DNA of 64,000 nucleotides from Membranipora membranacea (GCA_914767715.1 OU612067.1:15815001-15879000), one strand, 5' to 3'. Positions 25,850 through 38,624 are shown, counted from the stretch's first letter. A program made the numbers and translations. Notes: a model not told the origin generated them from the letters alone.

Positions 25850-28075
25850 TTATCCATACAAATCATTATCCACCAGTTCCACTACATCCTTATCACTATC
25901 ACTTTTCTCTGATGTCACGACTCCTCTTACATATTCATTGTCCGTATCGTTCACCCTACAATATACATAATAACAAAAACATCAAAATAGGAAACTGTAT
26001 TTATAGGAAGAAATATATAACATGCAGTACAATATTATATCTGCAGCTTCAAGACTAAAACAAACCGACATGTATCAAAAACATTATACAAAGCGTGTCA
26101 CATATTACAACATGTAACATGTTGTGGTGAGTACACCGCAGCACACCGCAGCACACCGCAGCATACCGCAGCACACCGCAGCACACCGCAGCACGCCGCA
26201 GCACGCCGCAGCACGCCGCAGCACGCCGCAGCACGCCGCAGCACGCCGCAGCACACCACAGCACACCGCAGCACACCGCAGCACACCGCAGCACACCGCA
26301 GCACACCGCAGCATCATCTGCAACACTGGGCAACCTGATGACAGGAGATCAAAATTGCAGACTTCCAGCAATCAATCTATGCAACACATTGATATAGGCA
26401 GTCACTTACTTCTGATTATGGGATGAATCTGTGACTTCATAAGCAAGCTGATAATCATTCTCACCACTGTTGTTCTGATAAGAGTACTCGCCTAGATTAG
26501 AGTTTTGAGCAGGAGAGGAGTTATTGTGTTCCCTTGTCTTTCTAATTATAAAGAGAATAAAAATAGTATATTTGTTGATAACTTCAATTGGCCTGAGAAG
26601 TTTACAAATATAATATGTATGATTGAATGGATTGCTACACAATTCTTTGTCCGAAGCCTAGCAAGGGTGTTGATGAAAACAATATTTACCTTTTCTTTAT
26701 GATAAAAAAAGAGACAACTGCAATGATGATCAACACGAGGACAGCCGCACCTGCAACCAGACCAATAGTGAGAGGTTTTCCCTTGTCAGTACCTGTAAAC
26801 GAACAAAGCATCAAGGGTTTAGAAGTAGTTGAAATATAGACGATACAGAGAAGTGACCTCCCCCCTCCGATACACTCACCTTTGGTGCCAAAGCTATGTA
26901 ATTGTAATTTTATACTATCCACAATGCATCTGTAGCCTGGATTTCCCAAACAGATCATTTCACCTTTATATTAAAACAACACAGAATTTTGATCAAAGTC
27001 AACAGCAAATTTATCGAGCTTATCTTTGCCAAACACCTATGATTTAGTTAGCATACATGTTGTTATTGAGCCGCATGAAACACCAATAAAACTATTGGGG
27101 ACGACTCTTGTAAGGGTATACAGGTCACCTGTTCTATGGTATGAGATTTGTCAAGTCAGCGACTACTCTCACACAGCAAACTGAAGAACAGATTTTTATA
27201 TGACGACACCGACACCATATGATCATTTTCTTTGTCTATGAGATTTATATGAAGGCATATTCAACACCTACCTTTCAATGCCGAAAAGTTTCCATTTCGT
27301 TGACTTTCTAATATTTGTGTGGTCGTAGCTGTTGTTGTTGTAGTTGGTGTTGTAGTTGTGGTTGTGGTGGTAGTTGTAGTTGTAGATGTGGTCGGGATTG
27401 GAATCACTACAAAAGAGCTCCCTTCTTATTAGTATCTATTGCCTTGAGCTTCCATAGCTGGATTTTAACAGGGCCAGGGCCAGCAGCATATTCGGCTTAT
27501 TTTCAAAGTAAATCTGGGCTAAGCATGCTTCAGAAATCAGAATGTAAGTTCTAGCAAAATCTTTGGACATGATGAAAGTGTAGCTAAACTTTATCACACA
27601 TATTCTTTCATAGATTATCTATCCATCAATTGACTTACCTTCATAGCTTAGTTTGAATCCATCGTCTCTGGTCCCAGGTGTACCGTTGGTAACAAACTTG
27701 AATTTTACTTTTTTTTGTTTGACAGTTAAGGTGATGTCTTGTCCAAGTGGAGGGATACTGTTTTTGTCACTGCAAAACTTCACATTATCACTTGATATTT
27801 GTAGTACGATATTTAGTATGATATGCCACTCAAGCCTGATATTTGCAGGTAGTCATTCTTACAGCAACAGACTCCAGCAGCATTGTACATCTCAAAACCA
27901 CAAAAGTATATGACAACCCGCTGGTCCGCTTTCAAACCCAACAAAGTGATCGATGCGTCTATGTTGTTTGCATAGTTTTCATCACCGTAACTCAAATGGC
28001 TGATAAGGTTACCCCGAGGAGAAGAATTGCCGTTGATTCGTCCATTTCTGTTCCCACCAAGATATATGTGTGTAT
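25850..28075 (-). pseudogene. Type I receptor (CUB - Thr stalk - TM - Tyr tail) with frameshifted CUB
   Basis: Exons: 27639-28075 (CUB), 27272-27406 (stalk, almost pure Thr in the middle), 26690-26792 (TM, GLVAGAAVLVLIIIAVVSFF), 26410-26541 (tail with EYSYQNN and NDYQLAYE) and 25850-25955 (terminal tail with NEYVRG and VDNDLYG, stop TAA 25850-25852). Layout matches the gene at 353-2162. The CUB exon is 437 bases rather than a multiple of three. A 38-base insertion after LQISGLS, flanked by AGTG repeats, shifts frame and adds a stop (near 27813); downstream CUB sequence (GTRDDGFKLSYE) is intact in the other frame. Without those 38 bases the exons total 291 codons. The stop in the 26410-26541 tail frame (TAA 26406-26408) lies inside a strong donor, GTAAGT, so splicing decides between a short tail and one with the last exon. 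No signal-peptide exon was identified. An unusual micro-intron over the insertion is possible, but its simple removal at GT/AG does not restore frame. Confidence 0.65.
26131..26310. repeat. 10-bp minisatellite, 18 units
   Basis: Eighteen head-to-tail copies of GCAC(A/G)CCGCA, with two variant units (GCATACCGCA, GCACACCACA) and a homogenised central block of G-variants. The unit has no stop in any frame, so it creates long artificial frames on both strands. It lies in the intron between the last two tail exons of the type I receptor. Confidence 0.95.
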
Positions 28076-29934
28076 CTGTACATGAAAGTAAAATGATATT
28101 TCAGGCATTAACACAGATTTGTATCCCTTCGATTGTATTGATTGTTACAAGAATTATAACAACAATCCCGTAATCTAACTTGGAATATTTAACGAAATTG
28201 ATGCTGACATACAAAAGATACCTGATGTAGACAATGATGTAAGTAACAAGTCTTACCTCTTGCATGTGTCCGTCTATGCAGGGCAGATGCGATGACCAGT
28301 GTGGAGACAATGTATGAAAATTAACCCATCCTGAAACTAATGTTCTAACAACCAATTAAATCTATTATACAATCCAATATTGCTGTCTGATGCTCTCCAT
28401 CTACTCTACTTTCGGCTATATGTACGTTCACATTTGCGAACACATGTCAGCGCAATGAGTGATGAGTGATGCTTCCTATTGAGACCAGTCACTAACTTAA
28501 ATCTCATGCCCTTTTCTTAGTATTCATGTTCATTTATACATGTTAATACATGATAAAGTCTTGGCTAACACTTATTTACATACTTACATCCTCTTTGGAT
28601 GTGAGACAGGGCATTATTCATAAATTCGAAATTCCAACAGCAGCTTATATTATATTTAACTTCCTCTTCCATTCAGAGTTCAGTTCAAATGCAGGGCAGG
28701 GGAGAGAAACTACAAAACAACAAATTTTCAGGTTTCAGGTTTTAGGTGATAATTTTATTTTGGCTATGCTGACTTATGTTGCACGAAGTCCTTTCCGCAA
28801 ACTTATTATACCGCTATTACCAATATTTGATTATTATTTATCTTGATTCCAGAGATGCTTTTCTGGGAGGAAAACTCCTCTTTGAATCTAGTATTATGAA
28901 AGTTACCTGCACACCGAGTTGCCCCTTCAATATGCCGACAGGCCCACTGGAGAATGCGAATTAAAATACAACTAACACAAATTTGATCTAACTTAAGCTC
29001 CTTTGAATCAGGACAAGAACAGACTGAAATCATCAAAACAGTGTGTAAACTTCCTCACAGATGAGGCACCTCGGGAAAATCATTCAGACAATTGATCGTA
29101 AAACAAATACTCCGGTAGCAATGTTGAGTACACAACACTCTTGTCATACTGGAAAACTCATTTTGTGATGTCATAGCAGTGCAACAATTTCAATTTAAAT
29201 AACTTACATGTCTTGTTTTCAATTTTTCTCATTTTGTTCTGACCGAATAACTGCCTTGATTAGTGTTTTAATGGTCACAAGGTAATCTCAGTAATGGCAA
29301 CATATCTTCTATTACTGGAAGTAAAGTGGTGATTTTTTTCAGGCGTCAGCAACTGAAATAAGGCAATAATTATTTTTTGTAAACATTCTCATCGAATGAT
29401 AATTATGCCAAAAAATGATCACTTGATGCAATGACAGCAGACAATCTGCCAAAACATAGCTGATCATATATTTTTGAGATGAATTCTTACTGACCGTTGG
29501 TTCACAAGTAATTTAGACCAGCGCCTGGGCCAAGCATTGCAAGGTGGAAGTAAAATTTAACCTCAAAAATGTAATCTGAGTTGTCTGTTGGCCTTTTGAA
29601 CTAGGTGACTACCCTCCAGATTATTTGCAGATCAAGTCGTTTAGACGCTTGAGACCATACACAACAAAAATAAATGGCTAAATAAATTTAATTAATTTGT
29701 TATGAATACTATTTTGTCAAGGAGGGATGTTCTATTGAAAGTTTTGTTGTCAGTATCAAAGTAGTGATGGCATGGTTTATTGTCATTGGATGAAACTTTA
29801 ATGTTAAACTATTTAAATTGGTGCATAGTAGTCCTAAAGTACAAAATTGATTGCATTAACTTCATGTTGCGGTAACATCAAATCAATCCAAACCAAAAAA
29901 TTCATTTGTCACTATTGTTACTAAGAGATGTGTA
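28076..29934. other. Intergenic
   Basis: AT-rich sequence upstream of the 25850-28075 gene. A signal-peptide exon for that gene might lie here, but none is convincing. No repeat family is recognised. Confidence 0.4.
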
Positions 29935-30568
29935 CAAATGATAATCATTTCCGTCTCCTTGCTTTACCGTCTCATACTCTCCCCCAGCCGTCTGAAAATT
30001 TCCACAAGTCTTCTCATATGTGACGGCTACATTGGATAAGTTGACAGCTGGTTTGATTGGGGAGAAGTCCGGTCAAACTTCCTCATAGTCAGTAGAATTG
30101 TTTATTCCGCCTGTTAAAACAGCGACAATCACTACACCTCATCAATGAATTTTTAGCAGAATCAGGAAACCTGGTACAGTTACCAAGTTGACACTCAAAA
30201 GCCAACAACGGAAACCAAGATCAAAGTTCATGGATGACAATCAATCAGCAAAGCACACCGGTCACTGCAGGGGCACGAAAACTAACACCCCATGCCCTGC
30301 TCATCTTGTATTTCTAGATTAACTTTTGCTGACCCAACCTTGACCCAACCTGATTGGAGTTCAGATAATATTGCAATCAGATTAGAGGTTATAAAAATAC
30401 AAGAAATAAGGCTTTTACGGAAACATAGATCAGGCACAGGTTTAATTGACTATCCTTTTTTACCCTTATCTGGATACATGAAATTTATTTGTGAGAAAAA
30501 TATCACCTGTTGTTCCAGAATTGTCCCCTCCCCTATTAACTGCTGAGAGTTCTGTTTTCGAGGCAGCA
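29935..30568 (-). pseudogene. Orphan cytoplasmic-tail exons of a type II receptor
   Basis: Two tail exons remain. Exon 30507-30568 (62 bases, donor GTGATA) encodes AASKTELSAVNRGG and similar linker sequence. Exon ~29935-30110 starts GINNSTDYEEV, like the other type II tails, but TGA at 30073-30075 replaces the Gly codon that follows YEEV elsewhere. Beyond the stop the frame continues with family-like VTYEK, GEYETVKQG and YHLYTSL. No TM or CCP exon lies immediately upstream on this strand. A type I CUB fragment (30900-31190) does, so the locus is a mosaic relic. Confidence 0.65.
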
Positions 30569-30899
30569 CTGAAACAAAACAAATATACATAAATATCATT
30601 TGGCATCTCTTTGAAACAGACTAAGAGCTATTTACCAACATCGGCAAATGTTAATCAAGTTTAACTACCGTTCCTACCCTTCCCTCTCATCCTCAGAGAA
30701 AGAAATGTTAGTTTATATCAGGATAAAACAAAAACATTTTCACAGGTTGTAAAGGCATGATGGCTACTCCGAAGGGAGTTTATTGTTTTAATATCCCTGC
30801 ATATGTCAAAATAGTAGCTAGTACAAGAAAAGTACAATTTGTTTTGCATCAATTCATCAATATCTTGGTCATAGTAGGAGTTGTCTGTGCATGTTTTAA

Positions 30900-31190
30900 G
30901 ACAGGACAACTCGAGTAATAAATCGAATTGATATGATACCTAGGCCTGATATTTGAAGATAGTCTTTCAAACAACAACAAGCTCCAGCGCTTTGGTATAT
31001 CTCAAAACCACTAAAGCTTATGCTTATGACAACCCGCTGGTTCGCTTTCGAACCCGTCAAAGTTACTGATGAGTCTATGTTGTTAGCATATTTGTTATCA
31101 CCGTAACTCAAATGGCTGATAAGGTTACCCTGAGGATAAAACTCAGTGTTGATTATTCCATTTCTGTTGCCACCCAGATATAAAGTTGTG
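30900..31190 (-). pseudogene. Partial CUB exon of a type I receptor
   Basis: The first half of a CUB domain is readable (MSYGDNKYANNIDSSVTLTG, then CCCLKDYLQISGL), closely matching the type I genes. The splice acceptor is damaged: CATGTATTG replaces the CATGTACAG of the paralogues. After QISGL the homology ends and stops follow, so the second half of the domain is missing. Confidence 0.7.
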
Positions 31191-31450
31191 TATCAATACA
31201 TGAAAGTAAGATAAAAAGTTAGGATACACCATACCTTCATCAGGCATTGTAACCATTCGCTTTGATTTATCGTTGCAAGGATTGGTATGATGGCAAACAT
31301 AAAAACAGTTACAACCATTTAATATGTAATATTGAAAAATCCTGATGCTGATAGAAAATAGGTATTCCCTCATGAAAAAAGGTGGATAGATCCAGGCACC
31401 AAATTCCTGGGCCCAGGGAGCTTGTGTAAACTCCCAGTTGTTATCACTGA

Positions 31451-34400
31451 GCAGCTGCAGATGTAGATTTAGGATGCTCAGATATCCTGAGTTTATGAAT
31501 GTTCATATCTGCACAATGTGTTAGGGGTTTTAAATTATTAGGAGAGGCATATAATCAAGGCTGTAGTGAGCTGCTCGATCCCGACCATGCTAATTTCTTT
31601 CCTACCCGGTTCCTTGCATGTGGAGACTCTTGCCAATGGAATATCTGTAAACTTCTGAAAAAATTGACAGGACGGGGTTTAGGATCGTTCACCAATAACT
31701 ATAGCCAGAATTGAACTCTACAATGACAGAATGGATGGCACTTTTTTGTAAAAATCAGATTTAATAGTGTTTTATTTCTTAATTTCCTTCACAAATTCGA
31801 GGTTAAGGCAATGCAGTGGATTGAGTTTCACCGTGAAGATAGCTGTGATAATAAATTTCTTCACTTGCTACCAATTTCCTTTTAAAATGTAGACAGCTTT
31901 GCTATGAGCAAGAGCTATTTTCATGTTCTCAACCTGTATAATGCAGTCGAGAAATAACCCCCCAGAATTTCAGATTAAGAATTAATTTATTTCATACTGT
32001 GCCTTTTTTATTCTTACAAACGATAATGTACGCACTCATATGATACAGTGAAATAGCCTTAATTTCACCTTTGATTGTCTTCGAAACAGATTAAAAATAT
32101 GTGCATGGTTTCTTCATCTTAATTTGTCTCGACTCTATGATATGGCTCAAACTTAGGCAAATAGGAAAAGCTGCAGCATATAGAATAAGTAATTGAGTAA
32201 TGCTGATATCAAATAAGCAATGGTAATATCAAAGGGTTAGTAATATCATGTTGATGGCCGGTTAAATCTGGTTAGAATTCTCAGACATTAGACCTTTACT
32301 GAATATCTTGCCGCGCAAACTGCTTCCAGGGGATCTAACTCCAGCAAATATTGTATCAACCATGTTTGCCATAGATGCTATTAGGACTTCATTGCCAAGT
32401 CACTTATGTAGAAGACGTGAAATAATCTGTTCTTTTTAGTGAAGATTAAAACAAACATTACGCATGATTGAGTTAGAACTAAAAAAAAAATAAAAAGCTC
32501 ATCACCAGAAAATTTTCATTCATCCCTAGTTATTTAGAGAAGTATATACATGGTTATCTTCTCCTACTCCACATTGATTCACCATCTCATACTCCGCACC
32601 TCCAGCCATCCTTGTACCAGAGTTCTCATACATGTCAGAACCAGCGTTGACTTGATTGGAATCTAAGCCCACCTCTTCGTAGTCCATAGGATTGTTTAAT
32701 CGAGCTTTAAGAAATAGAACATCACAAAATGATTAGCATAATTCCACACATTTTCTGTACAAATTTATTAAGATCTTATTAGCAATGGATTTATTTTGCC
32801 TTCCCTAATAATGGTGCATTTGTTTTTCCGTTTTACTCACCACAACTTTTTCATTGCTGAAAATTATATTCATTTTTGGTGTTTTACACAACCATCATGT
32901 TAAATTTGTGTTGCATTGAATAACATGTGGAGATAAATTGCTCATAGCCTGTAGCCAGTTGCTTTGCCCTTCGATAAAAGGTCTCAATGTGAAACCTTAA
33001 CCGTGTGAAAAAATATCATGTATGGATTTGAATTGATGCTGAGTTCATACCGTTAGTGGCGCTTCTTTCCGTAACAATTTGCTGATTTTTGTCAGATGCA
33101 GTCATTCTAAAATTAAAACATTTGAGTTATAAGGGATAGATTTAATGATTGAACATATGATGAGCCTTGAGACCACCGAGATGATGGAAATATCAGCCAT
33201 TACTAAGATTACAGCCATGGTAACTCTTTACCTTTGGATTTCCATAGACAACTTTCTGCTTCTCATCACAAAGAAAACCAGCCCACCAATCAGAAGTATG
33301 CAGACAACTCCGAGGACTGACCCCACAATGACTATCTTCTTTTGTTGATCACCTACAATACCAGGAGAATTATCACTTGTTCAAACAACTAATTGACTGA
33401 AGCAATGAATTGTTAACTTAATTATGAATGTGTAAAAATATACACTGTACTTTATTATAAGCAAGAATCAAGAAGTATGGACACAAGGAACATCTGATAT
33501 CCTTCAATATAGGCCAAACCGTAGTAAAGCAAGCTTTGTCATGTTTCTCCAGTTCATTTTGAAAATAGACAAGAGGCAAAACTCAAGAATTTTTGTTCAC
33601 AGTTTGTGTAAGGAGTTATCCCCTTCTTGACCACGGGGGCACAACTCAAATATTTTGATGCAATACCAACTCTGCAATTTACTTGCGAAATTATCCCTTT
33701 TATTTGGTACTTAACTCAACTTACTCACCTTTAGGATTCTCAGTTGTTGGCTGATGCTGTTGTACAGCTGAAACAGCAAAATAATTCATTCCATAATTCA
33801 TTCAATCAATTTGTACCTTCAACGGGACTGTGTGCCGGTGCAGTATTGATGCATATAAGAACAGAAGCACAGTTTTTCTTATAGAGGCAGGTGCACACTT
33901 GGTTAATTGGAAGAATGGCAAATATAACCTTTGAATTAGGTAACTGCAAAATTAGACAGTCAGAATGTGGAATGATGTGTCTACGGGTGTATTTTGCGAT
34001 TGCCAACAGACAGGGCTGAGCAAATTTCTCTTTATTTGCGTCTATCTAGATAACAAACATTGATATTTTTGTCTGTATTGTAGACTTGACTGTTTGTAAA
34101 ACTTAGTTGAGCAATATGATTATTATATGACAATAGTCAAACAAGGGTCATACAATTTGTTGCACATAATCTTTCAGCTATCAGTAAACATATGGACTAA
34201 CCAGGAATCTTTTTGCATCTAACTACCCCATCATCTGAGATAGGATTGTTAGGAAGGGTGACATTCCAGCTTCCAGCTGCAGTACAAATGATACTGGTTT
34301 CTATGTCAGCGTTTAGCAGCTGATAGCCAGGATCACAGCTTATGTTTAGTACAGTGAGGTAAGTGAGGGAAGTTAGTGAAGAGCTTGATGCATTGGCGTT

Positions 34401-37400
34401 GATAAATTCAGGCAGATCACATTGCACTAAATAAAAGAAATGGAAGCAATTGTCCATAGCATGCTAGAAGGGGTTGTTAGTGATTAGAACTGTTAAAAGA
34501 TAGGTGTGTCTATCAAACAGTTGATTCCCTCGTTCATCAGTGATGTCCACGTTTAATTTCTAAATATCCATAAGAACAGAGGTCTAGCAGTTTATTATCT
34601 GAACTGAACCTATGTCAACCAATTGAATAAAAGCGGGAATCAACCAACCAATCAATCAACCATTGTAACAAATTTATTTTCACCCCAGCCTATAGTCAAT
34701 ATTGGCTAAGTTTCATAACTAACCTTCCTCACACAGCTGAGAAGCTGACCAGGTTTTATCACTCTTACATGTTACATCCTCCGTCAGCTTAGTGAAACCC
34801 TCATCACATTCAAAATCTACTGCCTCCATGTAATCTACTGTTTCTCTAGGAGTTGAGATCGTAACATTAGCCAGGGCTGAGAACTCTGATACATTGCACT
34901 GTACTGTAGAGTAATATCGGATATAGACACATGAGTGTAAATATTTAGGAAGAAGAATCATGTAAGTTGATAGTGAATGCGGAAGTACAGAGGGAGGACT
35001 ATTGTGGATGGTCCTCGCTAGGTAGGTAGGTAGGTAGTATTGTATGTAGCATTCTTTGCTGGCAGTAAGTGCCTAGATATTAAAGTGGCAAGAACAGCTT
35101 TTGCAAAAAAACTTAGATTGTATATTCCTCATTAAGTGCGTGGAATTCTCACCGGGTGTACAACTAAAAGTATCCTGTATATTTGTATCATTCCATGTCC
35201 AGGGTATTGTCTCATTATCTGTAGAACTGCAGGACACTAGAGTAGAATTTGTACCATAAGGAGACTCATATCCTTCTTTACATGTGTACTCCATAGTCCT
35301 GTTCAGAGTCACCACAGTAGGTATTGAGTTTGCAATGGTGACTGGGTCAACAACACACCAAGGTACTGGAACACAAAAAGAAACATTTAGTTTGTCAGAA
35401 TTTAGCAGATATTTTATTGTCGCATAAAGGTAACTTTGAGTTAGGTATTTGAAAGAAGCAGCAATCAGTACTCTTAAATAAATTCAAAGATAAATCTCAC
35501 CTCACCGTATAGCAAATTTAAGTTACAAAAGAGTAATTTCTGTATTACCAATATCTGTCGTTACCAATATAATTTTTTAACACATAATACCGTCAATTTT
35601 TTGCATTTTCTGTGTTTCTTTGATCAGACAGTTCGTATGCCAGTTGGTTATCACATCAACATATTGCACCAAATTGACAGCTTTTTGAGAAGATCAATAA
35701 TGTTTTGGTAAAAGATTGACTGATATTGTTTGTTAATGGTTTAAATTGGAAAAACCTCCTCAAAGATGACGTTTGCTGAATACCTGGTATACACTTGACA
35801 CCATTAGTCCAGGAGGCATAACTTCCATTCTTCTGACAGTTGATTGTTGACCCCCCTGTGAACTGGTAGTTTTCCATACATTGATAATGCACTGTAGTAG
35901 ACCCTGGTAAATAAGGTGTCGTCAGTTCTTCATTTGTCGCATTGCTCAAATCGGGAATATCTCCACATCTAATAACTAAATATTTCATTCACAGAAAAAC
36001 TTTAGATTTTACACAAAATCATGTGTGATCCCCTTCTCATTTAATGGCTAAAATCAGTGTCACCCCCTATGGCTGACACAACTGCGTTCTGATTTATTGA
36101 TACAGTTTATTGTCAAATGTCAGATATTTGTTACCCATTCTATTAACGTGTGCGCCAATTTTTTTATGTCGTACAGTGACAACAATTTTTCTACATGTTG
36201 AAACTAAACTCCTCCCAATTGTATGTTAAATACCAAAACTATGCATAGGGGCTGAGTGTATGTTTATAAGAATATTCCTTTGCGCTCAATACATAAAAAT
36301 TCCTGTCATTCACTCTAGACTGATTCACTTACCTTCATATATTAGCAGAAATTGTGTAGATATGTAATCGTATTCATTATTTATACCCGGTGCATGGACA
36401 TCAAACTCTCCTTTGTCATCAGTTAGTATCTCAACGATCCCAGAGGCAGCATTTACACTCTTGTTTTGTTTTCCAAACAATACCTTAAGATTTGCTGGTA
36501 TAAAGTAGCTGACACGATGTATTCGTACCGCTGAGTCTGGAGGTAACCCTGTCACAGTCACTACACATGATGGTTGGCGCATATTATCCAGCCGTCCAGG
36601 TACCCTTGAGCTGATAACTCCTGACCATACTGAATCTGTCACACTGACTTGTGGCTGAGGTGTATAACCACATCGGAAAACTACAATGATATAACACAAA
36701 AGATAAACCTGGTAGTATATGGTTACAGCCATTGATGACCTTTTATAGCCATATCATCTCAATCATTATGCTCAAATCCTAACTATTGTGAAGGAATGTA
36801 TAGTCCAATCAAGCGGTGAGTGATTTGGAAAGCAATGACCTGAGAATGATTTGGGATGTTTTTAATCAAAACACCACTCAGATAATTTTCATTCATTCCC
36901 GTTTTGTACAGTTTAATATGGTGTCATCATCCTTACAGAGGCATAATAACAGACTGAACATTTCTCACAATAGTTTATGGGGTTTTTTAAATGAGATGAG
37001 ATGATAAACTTATTATTACTTATTGTTCATTTATGGCATTAAAATCATCCAACCTTCCAAAAAAAAGACCTGTGAATCTGCAAGTTCCAAACAGACAATG
37101 GAGCCAACTTAAAAAAAAGTTATCCATGAAGGACAGCTATTTATTTTAACCTGGAAACACCCTGTGATATGATCCCATTTTTGGTCTTGAACTTTGAACT
37201 ATAAGCTGATATTAATTTTTCCACCTGTGTCCGATGAAGATTGAATCGGTCCTACAGAGCTGGATAAGGCTGCGTCAAAAAAGTTCTTCTTTACACAGAA
37301 TGGATTACCGTCTACTGAGAGTGTCCCAGAAGTGCACCCATCGGGATCAGATGTCTCTATTATCCCCTCGATGATCATATATGATGAGGATGGCGCTGGC

Positions 37401-38624
37401 AGCTGCAGCTCACAGTTTCTGATTGGCCCGACATTATCCTGTTTGTGAATTATTTGTCCAAATCTCTGTGGTAGAGCATCACCGTGTGAGCAAAGTATCG
37501 CTGTTGGTACATCTTGGCTAAATGCGAGATTGAATGCTGTGAGGAGCAGATGGAGACAGCTACACCTGACCAGACTTGTCATGTTGTTCTTTAAGGAATA
37601 GATAACTTATGTTTAGTATCAGTCCATATAATTTGAGAGGCGGATATCAAATTTTGAGAGCCAGCGGCAATTTAATCTTCCCTAGTTGAACTATCAAAAA
37701 GATAAGAGGCTGTGAGCGTGTATAGTTGGCTTTTAGGATAGCTGTGTGTATTTCTTATCAGCTTCCAGTGATAGATATGTATATAATGATTATAAGAGGC
37801 TAGATTTCTCAAAGCTAGTAACCTGCCCTAAAATTTGGGTTAAGTCTTGAATGAAAATCGATTCATCACCCGAAAATCCATGTAATGGATACATATTATC
37901 CTTGGGCATTAGTCTGCAAAGTCTCTGGTTTGATCATGCACTAAAAATAGACCTACAGACTACAGAACATCAACACTTTCCATAAGTAGTTGCTCAGTTG
38001 CCAAAACTGGATCTGCAAACCTGTAAAATCCGAACAAATTATGAACTGATGCATTGCGAAATCTATGGTTCATCTGATTAGTAAATTTTCCTTTTTAATG
38101 TAAACGAGTAGAAAGCATAGAAGGGCACATGCCCATGTTCTAAATTCATTGCACTTATCTCACCTTGTTGAAATGATTCCCACTTCTTGTCAGCTTTGAC
38201 TTACAATTATGACGTGATAGTGCTAACAGCTGACTCACTTATGCATTTGTTAGCTTGACTTAAAATGAATAAGGGATAAGGGATGTGATTGGATTGAGGC
38301 GATAAATGGCAACTACTCAAGCTCAATTGTGTAAATAAGAGAGCATTATCAACTCAATCAACTTCCTTGTTAAAAATATCTTAATAAACAATACGATACA
38401 AGCTTTGACCACTAAATTTTTATTTTTTGTAGTCGTCTGTCCATGGACAGAGGACAAACAACTCCCTTAATCGGAGATCTATTCGGCTTTGTGAGAAAAA
38501 GAAGGATGACAACTGTTAACATCTGCAGTGATGAGATAAGGCATGGCATTATTGAGCTGTAGGTAGCTGACAACTGTGTCAGGAGATGGTCTAATGGCGT
38601 TGTTGCATATCCTTACCAATAACC
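31451..38624. repeat. Segmental duplication, copy 2
   Basis: Direct-orientation partner of 2385-11274, containing the intact type II receptor. It lacks the ~500-base left-hand segment and the LINE of copy 1. Homology ends after TATCCTTACCAATAA (about 38614-38628). Confidence 0.85.
32526..37582 (-). CDS. Type II receptor: signal peptide - 2 CUB-like - 4 CCP - stalk - TM - tyrosine tail (intact)
   Basis: Ten exons: 37225-37582, 36333-36680, 35784-35975, 35153-35365, 34724-34903, 34202-34426, 33729-33767, 33232-33352, 33051-33106 and 32526-32704; 1911 bases, 636 residues, ATG to TAG with GT-AG throughout. Residues 1-~23 are a signal peptide (MTSLVRCSCLHLLLTAFNLA). Residues ~24-119 and 120-235 are CUB-like. 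CCP domains (four Cys each, Trp before the last Cys in CCP1-4) are at 236-299, 300-370, 371-430 and 431-505. A short stalk (506-518) leads to a TM segment (VIVGSVLGVVCILLIGGLVF, ~525-545), then RSRK and a ~90-residue tail. The tail carries DYEEV, MYENS, EYEMV and VYTSL: three Yxx(V/L) sites usable for SH2 binding or endocytosis and one YxN (Grb2-SH2-like). Compared with its duplicate it has in-frame losses of 10 codons in CUB-like 1 and 5 in the tail. Likely a cell-surface receptor; ligand unknown. This is the only complete member in the window. Confidence 0.88.

Noticed and set aside
26131-26310. Possible CRISPR-like array
   Set aside because: Units are 10 bases, contiguous and without spacers. 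It is a minisatellite in animal DNA.
26055-26426. Several long frames on both strands across the GCACACCGCA repeat
   Set aside because: A 10-base unit without stops opens every frame. The products are pure repeat and lie in an intron.
27315-27554. Cys/Gly-rich frame on the plus strand
   Set aside because: It is the antisense of the Thr-rich stalk exon (27272-27406) of the minus-strand receptor.
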